A stretch of 64,000 nucleotides of DNA from Haematobia irritans (taxonomy: Eukaryota; Arthropoda; Insecta; Diptera; Muscidae), in the NCBI RefSeq assembly GCF_050003625.1, contig NC_134399.1, positions 151,026,473-151,090,472 on the forward strand, read 5' to 3'. How positions within the stretch are numbered: position 1 is the stretch's first letter; every line of letters starts with the position of its first letter. A model generated the notes under the pieces. It saw only the letters and a list, made by a program, of their open reading frames with translations. It was not told the origin of the DNA and made no database searches. Positions 20,501 to 33,337 of the stretch are shown here, piece after piece. The position numbers and the translations under genes are program-made.

Positions 20501-21604
20501 TGCTCATATCTCCTAAGCTATGCGTCCTAGAGCGAAAAGGAGCTTAATTCATGACCACCCCCAAAAAATCGAAAATTCCTTCCAAATCCTGAAAAAATTG
20601 AAATTTTTATATGAAAAACTTGTTTTGCTCATATCTCCTAAACTATGCGTCCTAGAGCGAAAAGGAGCTTAATTCATGACCACCCCCAAAAAATCGAAAA
20701 TTCCTTCCAAATCCTGAAAAAATTGAAATTTTTATATGAAAAATTTTTTTTTCTCATATCTCCTAAACTATGCGTCCTAGAGCGAAAAGGAGCTTAATTC
20801 ATGACCACCCCCAAAAAATCGAAAATTCCTTCCAAATCCTGAAAAAATTGAAATTTTTATATGAAAAACTTGTTTTGCTCATATCTCCTGAACTATGCGT
20901 CCTAGAGCGAAAAGGAGCTTAATTCATGACCACCCCCAAAAAATCAAAAATTCCTTCCAAATCCTGAAAAAATTGAAATTTTTATATGAAAAACTTGTTT
21001 TGCTCATATCTCCTAAACTATGCGTCCTAGAGCGAAAAGGAGCTTAATTCATGACCACCCCCAAAAAATCGAAAATTCCTTCCAAATCGTGAAAAAATTT
21101 AAATTTTTATATGAAAAACTTGTTTTGCTCATATCTCCTAAACTATGCGTCCTAGAGCGAAAAGGAGCTTAATTCATGACCACCCCCAAAAAATCGAAAA
21201 TTCCTTCCAAATCCAGAAAAAATTGAAATTTTTATATGAAAAACTTGTTTTGCTCATATCTCCTAAACTATGCGTCCTAGAGCGAAAAGGAGCTTAATTC
21301 ATGACCACCCCCAAAAAATCGAAAATTCCTTCCAAATCCTGAAAAAATTGACATTTTTATATGAAAAATTTTTTTTGCTCATATCTCCTAAACTATGCGT
21401 CCTAGAGCGAAAAGGAGCTTAATTCATGACCACCCCCAAAAAATCGAAAATTCCATCTAAATCCTGAAAAAATTTAAATTTTTATATGAAAAACTTGTTT
21501 TGCTCATATCTCCTAAACTATGCGTCCTAGAGCGAAACGGAGCTTAATTCATGACCATCCCCACAAAATCGAAAATTCCTTCCAAATCCTGAAAAAAGTG
21601 AAAT

Positions 21605-24600
21605 TTTTATATGAAAAACTTGTTTTGCTCATATCTCGTAAACTATGCGTCCTAGAGCGAAAAGGAGCTTAATTCATGACCACCCCAAAAAAATCGAAAA
21701 TTCCTTCCAAATCGTGAAAAAATTTAAATTTTTATATGAAAAACTTGTTTTGCTCATATCTCCTAAACTATGCGTCCTAGAGCGAAAAGGAGCTTAATTC
21801 ATGACCACCCCCAAAAAATCGAAAATTCCTTCCAAATCATTGAAAAAATTGAAATTTTTATATGAAAAACTTGTTTTGCTCATATCTCCTAAACTATGCG
21901 TCCTAAAGCGAAAAGGAGCTTAATTCATGACCACCCCCAAAAAATCGAAAATTCCTTCCAAATCCTGAAAAAATTTAAATTTTTATACGAAAAACTTGTT
22001 TTGCTCATATCTCCTAAACTATGCGTCCTAGAGCGAAAAGGAGCTTAATTCATGACCACCCCCAAAAAATCGAAAATTCCTTCCAAATCGTGAAAAAATT
22101 GAAATTTTTATATGAAAAACTTGTTTTGCTCATATCTCCTAAACTATGCGTCCCAGAGCGAAAAGGAGCTTAATTCATGACCACCCCCAAAAAATCGAAA
22201 ATTCCTTCCAAATCCTGAAAAAATTGAAATTTTTATATGAAAAACTTGTTTTGCTCATATCTCCTAAGCTATGCGTCCTAGAGCGAAAAGGAGCTTAATT
22301 CATGACCACCCCCAAAAAATCGAAAATTCCTTCCAAATCCTGAAAAAATTGAAATTTTTATATGAAAAACTTGTTTTGCTCATATCTCCTAAACTATGCG
22401 TCCTAGAGCGAAAAGGAGCTTAATTCATGACCACCCCCAAAAAATCGAAAATTCCTTCCAAATCCTGAAAAAATTGAAATTTTTATATGAAAAATTTTTT
22501 TTGCTCATATCTCCTAAACTATGCGTCCTAGAGCGAAAAGGAGCTTAATTCATGACCACCCCCAAAAAATCGAAAATTCCTTCCAAATCCTGAAAAAATT
22601 TAAATTTTTATATGAAAAACTTGTTTTGCTCATATCTCCTAAACTATGCGTCCTAGAGCGAAAAGGAGCTTAATTCATGACCACCCCCAAAAAATCGAAA
22701 ATTCCTTCCAAATCCAGAAAAAATTGAAATTTTTATATGAAAAACTTGTTTTGCTCATATCTCCTAAACTATGCGTCCTAGAGCGAAAAGGAGCTTAATT
22801 CATGACCACCCCCAAAAAATCGAAAATTCCTTCCAAATCCTGAAAAAATTGACATTTTTATATGAAAAATTTTTTTTGCTCATATCTCCTAAACTATGCG
22901 TCCTAGAGCGAAAAGGAGCTTAATTCATGACCACCCCCAAAAAATCGAAAATTCCATCTAAATCCTGAAAAAATTGAAATTTTTATATGAAAAACTTGTT
23001 TTGCTCATATCTCCTAAACTATGCGTCCTAGAGCGAAACGGAGCTTAATTCATGACCACCCCCACAAAATCGAAAATTCCTTCCAAATCCTGAAAAAAGT
23101 GAAATTTTTATATGAAAAACTTGTTTTGCTCATATCTCCTAAACTATGCGTCCTAGAGCGAAAAGGAGCTTAATTCATTACCACCCCCAAAAAATCGAAA
23201 ATTCCTTCCAAATCGTGAAAAAATTTAAATTTTTATATGAAAAACTTGTTTTGCTCATATCTCCTAAACTATGCGTCCTAGAGCGAAAAGGAGCTTAATT
23301 CATGACCACCCCCAAAAAATCGAAAATTCCTTCCAAATCATTGAAAAAATTGAAATTTTTATATGAAAAACTTGTTTTGCTCATATCTCCTAAACTATGC
23401 GTCCTAAAGCGAAAAGGAGCTTAATTCATGACCACCCCCAAAAAATCGAAAATTCCTTCCAAATCCTGAAAAAATTGAAATTTTTATACGAAAAACTTGT
23501 TTTGCTCATATCTCCTAAACTATGCGTCCTAGAGCGAAAAGGAGCTTAATTCATGACCACCCCCAAAAAATCGAAAATTCCTTCCAAATCGTGAAAAAAT
23601 TTAAATTTTTATATGAAAAACTTGTTTTGCTCATATCTCCTAAACTATGCGTCCTAGAGCGAAAAGGAGCTTAATTCATGACCACCCCCAAAAAATCGAA
23701 AATTCCTTCCAAATCGTGAAAAAATTTAAATTTTTATATGAAAAACTTGTTTTGCTCATATCTCCTAAACTATGCGTCCCAGAGCGAAAAGGAGCTTAAT
23801 TCATGACCACCCCCAGAAAATCGAAAATTCCTCCCAAATCCTGAAAAAATTGAAATTTTTATATGAAAAACTTGTTTTGCTCATATCTCCTAAACTATGC
23901 GTCCTAGAGCGAAAAGGAGCATAATTCATGACCACCCCCAAAAAATCGAAAATTCCTTCCAAATCCTGAAAAAATTGAAATTTTTATATGAAAAACTTGT
24001 TTTGCTCATATCTCCTAAACTATGCGTCCTAGAGCGAAAAGGAGCTTAATTCATGACCACCCCCAAAAAATCGAAAATTCCTTCAAAATCCTGAAAAAAT
24101 TGAAATTTTTATATGAAAAATTTTTTTTGCTCATATCTCCTAAACTATGCGTCCTAGAGCGAAAAGGAGCTTAATTCATGACCACCCCCCAAAAATTCGA
24201 AAATTCCTTCCAAATCCTGAAAAAATTGAAATTTTTATATGAAAAACTTGTTTTGCTCATATCTCCTAAACTATGCGTCCTAGAGCGAAAAGGAGCTTAA
24301 TTCATGACCACCCCCCAAAAAAATCGAAAATTCCTTCCAAATCCTGAAAAAATTGAAATTTTTATATGAAAAACTTGTTTTGCTCATATCTCCTAAACTA
24401 TGCGTCCTAGAGCGACAAGGAGCTTAATTCATAACCACCCCGAAAAAATCGAAAATTCCTTCCAAATCCTGAAAAAATTGAAATTTTTATATGAAAAACT
24501 TGTTTTGCTCATATCTCCTGAACTATGCGTCCTAGAGCGAAAAGGAGCTTAATTCATGACCACCCCCAAAAAATCAAAAATTCCTTCCAAATCCTGAAAA

Positions 24601-26215
24601 AATTGAAATTTTTATATGAAAAACTTGTTTTGCTCATATCTCCTAAACTATGCGTCCTAGAGCGAAAAGGAGCTTAATTCATGACCACCCCCAAAAAATC
24701 GAAAATTCCTTCCAAATCCTGAAAAAATTGAAATTTTTATATGAAAAACTTGTTTTGCTCATATCTCCTAAACTATGCGTCCTAGAGCGAAAAGGAGCTT
24801 AATTCATGACCACCCCCAAAAAAATCGAAAATTCCTTCCAAATCCTGAAAAAATTTTAATTTTTATATGAAAAACTTGTTTTGCTCATATCTCCTAAACT
24901 ATGCGTCCTAGAGCGAAAAGGAGCTTAATTCATGACCACCCCCAAAAAATCGAAAATTCCTTCCAAATCCTGAAAAAATTGAAATTTTTATATGAAAAAC
25001 TTGTTTTGCTCATATCTCCTAAACTATGCGTCCTAGAGCGAAAAGGAGCTTAATTCATGACCTCCCTCAAAAAATCGAAAATTCCATCCAAATCCTGAAA
25101 AAATTGAAATTTTTATATGAAAAACTTGTTTTGCTCATATCTCCTAAACTATGCGTCCTAGAGCGAAAAGGAGCTTAATTCATGACCACCCCCAAAAAAT
25201 CGAAAATTCCTTCCAAATCGTGAAAAAATTTAAATTTTTATATGAAAAACTTGTTTTGCTCATATCTCCTAAACTATGCGTCCTAGAGCGAAAAGGAGCT
25301 TAATTCATGACCACCCCCAAAAAATCGAAAATTCCTTCCAAATCCAGAAAAAATTGAAATTTTTATATGAAAAACTTGTTTTGCTCATATCTCCTAAACT
25401 ATGCGTCCCAGAGCGAAAAGGAGCTTAATTCATGACCACCCCCAAAAAATCGAAAATTCCTCCCAAATCCTGAAAAAATTGAAATTTTTATATGAAAAAC
25501 TTGTTTTGCTCATATCTCCTAAACTATGCGTCCTAGAGCGAAAAGGAGCATATTTCATGACCACCCCCAAAAAATCGAAAATTCCTTCCAAATCCTGAAA
25601 AAATTGAAATTTTTATATGAAAAACTTGTTTTGCTCATATCTCCTAAACTATGCGTCCTAGAGCGAAAAGGAGCTTAATTCATGACCACCCCCAAAAAAT
25701 CGAAAATTCCATCTAAATCCTGAAAAAATTTAAATTTTTATATGAAAAACTTGTTTTGCTCATATCTCCTAAACTATGCGTCCTAGAGCGAAAAGGAGCT
25801 TAATTCATGACCACCCCCAAAAAATCGAAAATACCTTCCAAATCCTGAAAAAATTTAAATTTTTATATGAAAAACTTGTTTTGCTCATATCTCCTAAACT
25901 ATGCGTCCTAGAGCGAAAAGGAGCTTAATTCATGACCACCTCAAAAAATCGAAAATTCCTTCCAAATCCTGAAAAAATTGAAATTTTTATATGAAAAACT
26001 TGTTTTGCTCATATCTCCTAAACTATGCGTCCTAGAGCGAAAAGGAGCTTAATTCATGACCACCCCCAAAAAACGAAAATTCCTTCCAAATCCTGAAAAA
26101 ATTGAAATTTTTATTTGAAAAATTTTTTTTGCTCATATCTCCTAAACTATGCGTCCTAGAGCGAAAAGGAGCTTAATTCATGAAATTTTTGTATGAAAAA
26201 GGAAAGGAGCTTAAT
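21605..26215 (+). repeat. 4.6-kb segmental duplication copy A (partner about 28211-32816)
   Basis: Private variants recur in the same order about 6606 bp downstream: CTCGTAAAC (21635 / 28241), TCCTAAAGCG (21901 / 28507), TTCATTACC (23174 / 29780), CCCCAGAAAATCG (about 23811 / 30417), GCGACAAGG (24412 / 31016), GAAAATACC (25827 / 32431) and the TCATGAAATTTTT junction (26179 / 32783). Small indels bring the offset to 6604 at the right end. Confidence 0.85.
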
Positions 26216-26752
26216 TCATGACCACCCCCAAAAAATCGAAAATTCCTTCCAAATCCTGAAAAAATTGAAATTTTTATATGAAAAACTTGTTTTGCTCATA
26301 TCTCCTAAACTATGCGTCCTAGAGCGAAAAGGAGCTTAATTCATGACCACCCCCAAAAAATCGAAAATACCTTCCAAATCCTGAAAAAATTTAAATTTTT
26401 ATATGAAAAACTTGTTTTGCTCATATCTCCTAAACTATGCGTCCTAGAGCGAAAAGGAGCTTAATTCATGACCACCTCAAAAAATCGAAAATTCCTTCCA
26501 AATCCTGAAAAAATTGAAATTTTTATATGAAAAACTTGTTTTGCTCATATCTCCTAAACTATGCGTCCTAGAGCGAAAAGGAGCTTAATTCATGACCACC
26601 CCCAAAAAACGAAAATTCCTTCCAAATCCTGAAAAAATTGAAATTTTTATTTGAAAAATTTTTTTTGCTCATATCTCCTAAACTATGCGTCCTAGAGCGA
26701 AAAGGAGCTTAATTCATGAAATTTTTATATGAAAAAGGAAAGGAGCTTAATT
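25811..26752 (+). repeat. Cassette with AAATACC monomer and TCATGAAATTT junction, tandem pair
   Basis: Two copies 536 bp apart. Each has AAATACCTTCC (ATACC at 25831 and 26367), then a CCACCTCAAAAAATCG monomer, then a CCCAAAAAACG monomer with TTTTATTTGAAAAA, and exactly 350 bp after ATACC a chimeric junction TGAAATTTTT...GAAAAAGGAAAGG (26181 and 26717) containing only about 36 bp of a monomer. The first copy has GTATG where the others have ATATG. Confidence 0.85.
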
Positions 26753-28210
26753 CATGACCACCCCCAAAAAATCGAAAATTCCTTCCAAATCCTGAAAAAA
26801 TTGAAATTTTTATATGAAAAACTTGTTTTGCTCATATCTCCTAAACTATGCGTCCTAGAGCGAAAAGGAGCTTAATTCATGACCACCCCCAAAAAATCGA
26901 AAATTCCTTCCAAATCCAGAAAAAATTGAAATTTTTATATGAAAAACTTGTTTTGCTCATATCTCCTAAACTATGCGTCCTAGAGCGAAAAGGAGCTTAA
27001 TTCATGACCACCCCCAAAAAATCGAAAATTCCATCTAAATCCTGAAAAAAATTAAATTTTTATATGAAAAACTTGTTTTGCTCATATCTCCTAAACTCAT
27101 GACCACCCCCAAAAAATCGAAAATTCCTTCCAAATCCTGAAAAGATTGAAATTTTTATATGAAAAACTTGTTTTGCTCATATCTCCTAAACTATGCGTCC
27201 TAGAGCGAAAAGGAGCTTAATTCATGACCACCCCCAAAAAATCGAAAATTCCTTCCAAATCCTGAAAAAATTGAAATTTTTATATGAAAAACTTGTTTTG
27301 CTCATATCTCCTAAACTATGCGTCCTAGAGCGAAAAGGAGCTTAATTCATGACCACCTCAAAAAATCGAAAATTCCTTCCAAATCCTGAAAAAATTGAAA
27401 TTTTTATATGAAAAACTTGTTTTGAAAAAATCGAAAATTCCTTCCAAATCCTGAAAAAATTGAAATTTTTATATGAAAAATTTTTTTTTCTCATATCTCC
27501 TAAACTATGCGTCCTAGAGCGAAAAGGAGCTTAATTCATGACCACCCCCAAAAAATCGAAAATTCCTTCCAAATCCTGAAAAAATTGACATTTTTATATG
27601 AAAAACTTGTTTTGCTCATATCTCCTGAACTATGCGTCCTAGAGCGAAAAGGAGCTTAATTCATGACCACCCCCAAAAAATCAAAAATTCCTTCCAAATC
27701 CTGAAAAAATTGAAATTTTTATACGAAAAACTTGTTTTGCTCATATCTCCTAAACTATGCGTCCTAGAGCGAAAAGGAGCTTAATTCATGACCACCCCCA
27801 AAAAATCGAAAATTCCTTCCAAATCGTGAAAAAATTTAAATTTTTATATGAAAAACTTGTTTTGCTCATATCTCCTAAACTATGCGTCCTAGAGCGAAAA
27901 GGAGCTTAATTCATGACCACCCCCAAAAAATCGAAAATTCCTTCCAAATCCAGAAAAAATTGAAATTTTTATATGAAAAACTTGTTTTGCTCATATCTCC
28001 TAAACTATGCGTCCTAGAGCGAAAAGGAGCTTAATTCATGACCACCCCCAAAAAATCGAAAATTCCTTCCAAATCCTGAAAAAATTGACATTTTTATATG
28101 AAAAATTTTTTTTGCTCATATCTCCTAAACTATGCGTCCTAGAGCGAAAAGGAGCTTAATTCATGACCAAAAAATCGAAAATTCCATCTAAATCCTGAAA
28201 AAATTTAAAT

Positions 28211-31200
28211 TTTTATATGAAAAACTTGTTTTGCTCATATCTCGTAAACTATGCGTCCTAGAGCGAAAAGGAGCTTAATTCATGACCACCCCAAAAAAAT
28301 CGAAAATTCCTTCCAAATCGTGAAAAAATTTAAATTTTTATATGAAAAACTTGTTTTGCTCATATCTCCTAAACTATGCGTCCTAGAGCGAAAAGGAGCT
28401 TAATTCATGACCACCCCCAAAAAATCGAAAATTCCTTCCAAATCATTGAAAAAATTGAAATTTTTATATGAAAAACTTGTTTTGCTCATATCTCCTAAAC
28501 TATGCGTCCTAAAGCGAAAAGGAGCTTAATTCATGACCACCCCCAAAAAATCGAAAATTCCTTCCAAATCCTGAAAAAATTTAAATTTTTATACGAAAAA
28601 CTTGTTTTGCTCATATCTCCTAAACTATGCGTCCTAGAGCGAAAAGGAGCTTAATTCATGACCACCCCCAAAAAATCGAAAATTCCTTCCAAATCGTGAA
28701 AAAATTGAAATTTTTATATGAAAAACTTGTTTTGCTCATATCTCCTAAACTATGCGTCCCAGAGCGAAAAGGAGCTTAATTCATGACCACCCCCAAAAAA
28801 TCGAAAATTCCTTCCAAATCCTGAAAAAATTTAAATTTTTATATGAAAAACTTGTTTTGCTCATATCTCCTAAGCTATGCGTCCTAGAGCGAAAAGGAGC
28901 TTAATTCATGACCACCCCCAAAAAATCGAAAATTCCTTCCAAATCCTGAAAAAATTGAAATTTTTATATGAAAAACTTGTTTTGCTCATATCTCCTAAAC
29001 TATGCGTCCTAGAGCGAAAAGGAGCTTAATTCATGACCACCCCCAAAAAATCGAAAATTCCTTCCAAATCCTGAAAAAATTGAAATTTTTATATGAAAAT
29101 TTTTTTTTGCTCATATCTCCTAAACTATGCGTCCTAGAGCGAAAAGGAGCTTAATTCATGACCACCCCCAAAAAATCGAAAATTCCTTCCAAATCGTGAA
29201 AAAATTTAAATTTTTATATGAAAAACTTGTTTTGCTCATATCTCCTAAACTATGCGTCCTAGAGCGAAAAGGAGCTTAATTCATGACCACCCCCAAAAAA
29301 TCGAAAATTCCTTCCAAATCCAGAAAAAATTGAAATTTTTATATGAAAAACTTGTTTTGCTCATATCTCCTAAACTATGCGTCCTAGAGCGAAAAGGAGC
29401 TTAATTCATGACCACCCCCAAAAAATCGAAAATTCCTTCCAAATCCTGAAAAAATTGACATTTTTATATGAAAAATTTTTTTTGCTCATATCTCCTAAAC
29501 TATGCGTCCTAGAGCGAAAAGGAGCTTAATTCATGACCACCCCCAAAAAATCGAAAATTCCATCTAAATCCTGAAAAAATTGAAATTTTTATATGAAAAA
29601 CTTGTTTTGCTCATATCTCCTAAACTATGCGTCCTAGAGCGAAACGGAGCTTAATTCATGACCACCCCCACAAAATCGAAAATTCCTTCCAAATCCTGAA
29701 AAAAGTGAAATTTTTATATGAAAAACTTGTTTTGCTCATATCTCCTAAACTATGCGTCCTAGAGCGAAAAGGAGCTTAATTCATTACCACCCCCAAAAAA
29801 TCGAAAATTCCTTCCAAATCGTGAAAAAATTTAAATTTTTATATGAAAAACTTGTTTTGCTCATATCTCCTAAACTATGCGTCCTAGAGCGAAAAGGAGC
29901 TTAATTCATGACCACCCCCAAAAAATCGAAAATTCCTTCCAAATCATTGAAAAAATTGAAATTTTTATATGAAAAACTTGTTTTGCTCATATCTCCTAAA
30001 CTATGCGTCCTAAAGCGAAAAGGAGCTTAATTCATGACCACCCCCAAAAAATCGAAAATTCCTTCCAAATCCTGAAAAAATTGAAATTTTTATACGAAAA
30101 ACTTGTTTTGCTCATATCTCCTAAACTATGCGTCCTAGAGCGAAAAGGAGCTTAATTCATGACCACCCCCAAAAAATCGAAAATTCCTTCCAAATCGTGA
30201 AAAAATTTAAATTTTTATATGAAAAACTTGTTTTGCTCATATCTCCTAAACTATGCGTCCTAGAGCGAAAAGGAGCTTAATTCATGACCACCCCCAAAAA
30301 ATCGAAAATTCCTTCCAAATCGTGAAAAAATTTAAATTTTTATATGAAAAACTTGTTTTGCTCATATCTCCTAAACTATGCGTCCCAGAGCGAAAAGGAG
30401 CTTAATTCATGACCACCCCCAGAAAATCGAAAATTCCTCCCAAATCCTGAAAAAATTGAAATTTTTATATGAAAAACTTGTTTTGCTCATATCTCCTAAA
30501 CTATGCGTCCTAGAGCGAAAAGGAGCATAATTCATGACCACCCCCAAAAAATCGAAAATTCCTTCCAAATCCTGAAAAAATTGAAATTTTTATATGAAAA
30601 ACTTGTTTTGCTCATATCTCCTAAACTATGCGTCCTAGAGCGAAAAGGAGCTTAATTCATGACCACCCCCAAAAAATCGAAAATTCCTTCAAAATCCTGA
30701 AAAAATTGAAATTTTTATATGAAAAATTTTTTTTGCTCATATCTCCTAAACTATGCGTCCTAGAGCGAAAAGGAGCTTAATTCATGACCACCCCCAAAAA
30801 ATCGAAAATTCCATCTAAATCGTGAAAAAATTGAAATTTTTATATGAAAAACTTGTTTTGCTCATATCTCCTAAACTATGCGTCCTAGAGCGAAAAGGAG
30901 CTTAATTCATGACCACCCCCCAAAAAATCGAAAATTCCTTCCAAATCCTGAAAAAATTGAAATTTTTATATGAAAAACTTGTTTTGCTCATATCTCCTAA
31001 ACTATGCGTCCTAGAGCGACAAGGAGCTTAATTCATAACCACCCCGAAAAAATCGAAAATTCCTTCCAAATCCTGAAAAAATTGAAATTTTTATATGAAA
31101 AACTTGTTTTGCTCATATCTCCTGAACTATGCGTCCTAGAGCGAAAAGGAGCTTAATTCATGACCACCCCCAAAAAATCAAAAATTCCTTCCAAATCCTG

Positions 31201-32816
31201 AAAAAATTGAAATTTTTATATGAAAAACTTGTTTTGCTCATATCTCCTAAACTATGCGTCCTAGAGCGAAAAGGAGCTTAATTCATGACCACCCCCAAAA
31301 AATCGAAAATTCCTTCCAAATCCTGAAAATATTGAAATTTTTATATGAAAAACTTGTTTTGCTCATATCTCCTAAACTATGCGTCCTAGAGCGAAAAGGA
31401 GCTTAATTCATGACCACCCCCAAAAAAATCGAAAATGCCATCCAAATCCTGAAAAAATTTTAATTTTTATATGAAAAACTTGTTTTGCTCATATCTCCTA
31501 AACTATGCGTCCTAGAGCGAAAAGGAGCTTAATTCATGACCACCCCCAAAAAATCGAAAATTCCTTCCAAATCCTGAAAAAATTGAAATTTTTATATGAA
31601 AAACTTGTTTTGCTCATATCTCCTAAACTATGCGTCCTAGAGCGAAAAGGAGCTTAATTCATGACCTCCCTCAAAAAATCGAAAATTCCATCCAAATCCT
31701 GAAAAAATTGAAATTTTTATATGAAAAACTTGTTTTGCTCATATCTCCTAAACTATGCGTCCTAGAGCGAAAAGGAGCTTAATTCATGACCACCCCCAAA
31801 AAATCGAAAATTCCTTCCAAATCGTGAAAAAATTTAAATTTTTATATGAAAAACTTGTTTTGCTCATATCTCCTAAACTATGCGTCCTAGAGCGAAAAGG
31901 AGCTTAATTCATGACCACCCCCAAAAAATCGAAAATTCCTTCCAAATCCAGAAAAAATTGAAATTTTTATATGAAAAACTTGTTTTGCTCATATCTCCTA
32001 AACTATGCGTCCCAGAGCGAAAAGGAGCTTAATTCATGACCACCCCCAAAAAATCGAAAATTCCTCCCAAATCCTGAAAAAATTGAAATTTTTATATGAA
32101 AAACTTGTTTTGCTCATATCTCCTAAACTATGCGTCCTAGAGCGAAAAGGAGCATAATTCATGACCACCCCCAAAAAATCGAAAATTCCTTCCAAATCCT
32201 GAAAAAATTGAAATTTTTATATGAAAAACTTGTTTTGTTCATATCTCCTAAACTATGCGTCCTAGAGCGAAAAGGAGCTTAATTCATGACCACCCCCAAA
32301 AAATCGAAAATTCCATCTAAATCCTGAAAAAATTTAAATTTTTATATGAAAAACTTGTTTTGCTCATATCTCCTAAACTATGCGTCCTAGAGCGAAAAGG
32401 AGCTTAATTCATGACCACCCCCAAAAAATCGAAAATACCTTCCAAATCCTGAAAAAATTTAAATTTTTATATGAAAAACTTGTTTTGCTCATATCTCCTA
32501 AACTATGCGTCCTAGAGCGAAAAGGAGCTTAATTCATGACCACCTCAAAAAATCGAAAATTCCTTCCAAATCCTGAAAAAATTGAAATTTTTATATGAAA
32601 AACTTGTTTTGCTCATATCTCCTAAACTATGCGTCCTAGAGCGAAAAGGAGCTTAATTCATGACCACCCCCAAAAAACGAAAATTCCTTCCAAATCCTGA
32701 AAAAATTGAAATTTTTATTTGAAAAATTTTTTTTGCTCATATCTCCTAAACTATGCGTCCTAGAGCGAAAAGGAGCTTAATTCATGAAATTTTTATATGA
32801 AAAAGGAAAGGAGCTT
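28211..32816 (+). repeat. 4.6-kb segmental duplication copy B
   Basis: Partner of 21605-26215 in the same orientation. Its left edge follows a chimeric monomer (about 28164-28175, CATGACCAAAAAATCG, missing the C-run). Differences exist, for example AAATGCCATCC at 31434 where copy A has AAATTCCTTCC, so this is not an assembly-identical copy. Confidence 0.8.
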
Positions 32817-32820
32817 AATT
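32415..32820 (+). repeat. Same cassette, third copy
   Basis: ATACC at 32435 and junction TGAAATTTTT at 32785, again 350 bp apart. It lies at the right end of duplication copy B. Confidence 0.85.
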
Positions 32821-33337
32821 CATGACCACCCCCAAAAAATCGAAAATTCCTTCCAAATCCTGAAAAAATTGAAATTTTTATATGAAAAACTTGTTTTGCT
32901 CATATCTCCTAAACTATGCGTCCTAGAGCGAAAAGGAGCTTAATTCATGACCACCCCCAAAAAATCGAAAATTCCTTCCAAATCCTGAAAAAATTTAAAT
33001 TTTTATATGAAAAATTTTGTTTGCTCATATCTCCTAAACTATGCGTCCTAGAGCGAAAAGGAGCTTAATTCATGACCACCCCCAAAAAATCGAAAATTCC
33101 ATCTAAATCCTGAAAAAATTGAAATTTTTATATGAAAAACTTGTTTTGCTCATATCTCCTAAACTATGCGTCCTAGAGCGAAAAGGAGCTTAATTCATGA
33201 CCACCCCCAAAAAATCGAAAATTCCATCCAAATCCTGAAAAAATTGAAATTTTTATATGAAAAATTTTTTTTGCTCATATCTCCTAAACTATGCGTCCTA
33301 GAGCGAAAAGGAGCTTAATTCATGACCACCCCCAAAA

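Larger units (their letters stand above)
17690..31000 (+). repeat. Higher-order repeat domain marked by ATCATTG / CCTAAAGCG
   Basis: A 126-bp monomer with AAATCATTGAAAAA followed by CCTAAAGCG recurs with CCTAAAGCG at 17771, 20151, 21902, 23403, 28508 and 30009. Spacings are 2380, 1751, 1501, 5105 and 1501 bp: 12- and 14-monomer units plus 1 bp at 1501 and 1751, and about 19 monomers at 2380. Shared neighbours (AAATCCAGAAAAAATTG, ATTGACATTTTT, GCGAAACGG) follow in a conserved order with gains and losses of whole monomers. AAATCATTG also occurs near 19080 and 19710 without the CCTAAAGCG partner. Confidence 0.8.
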
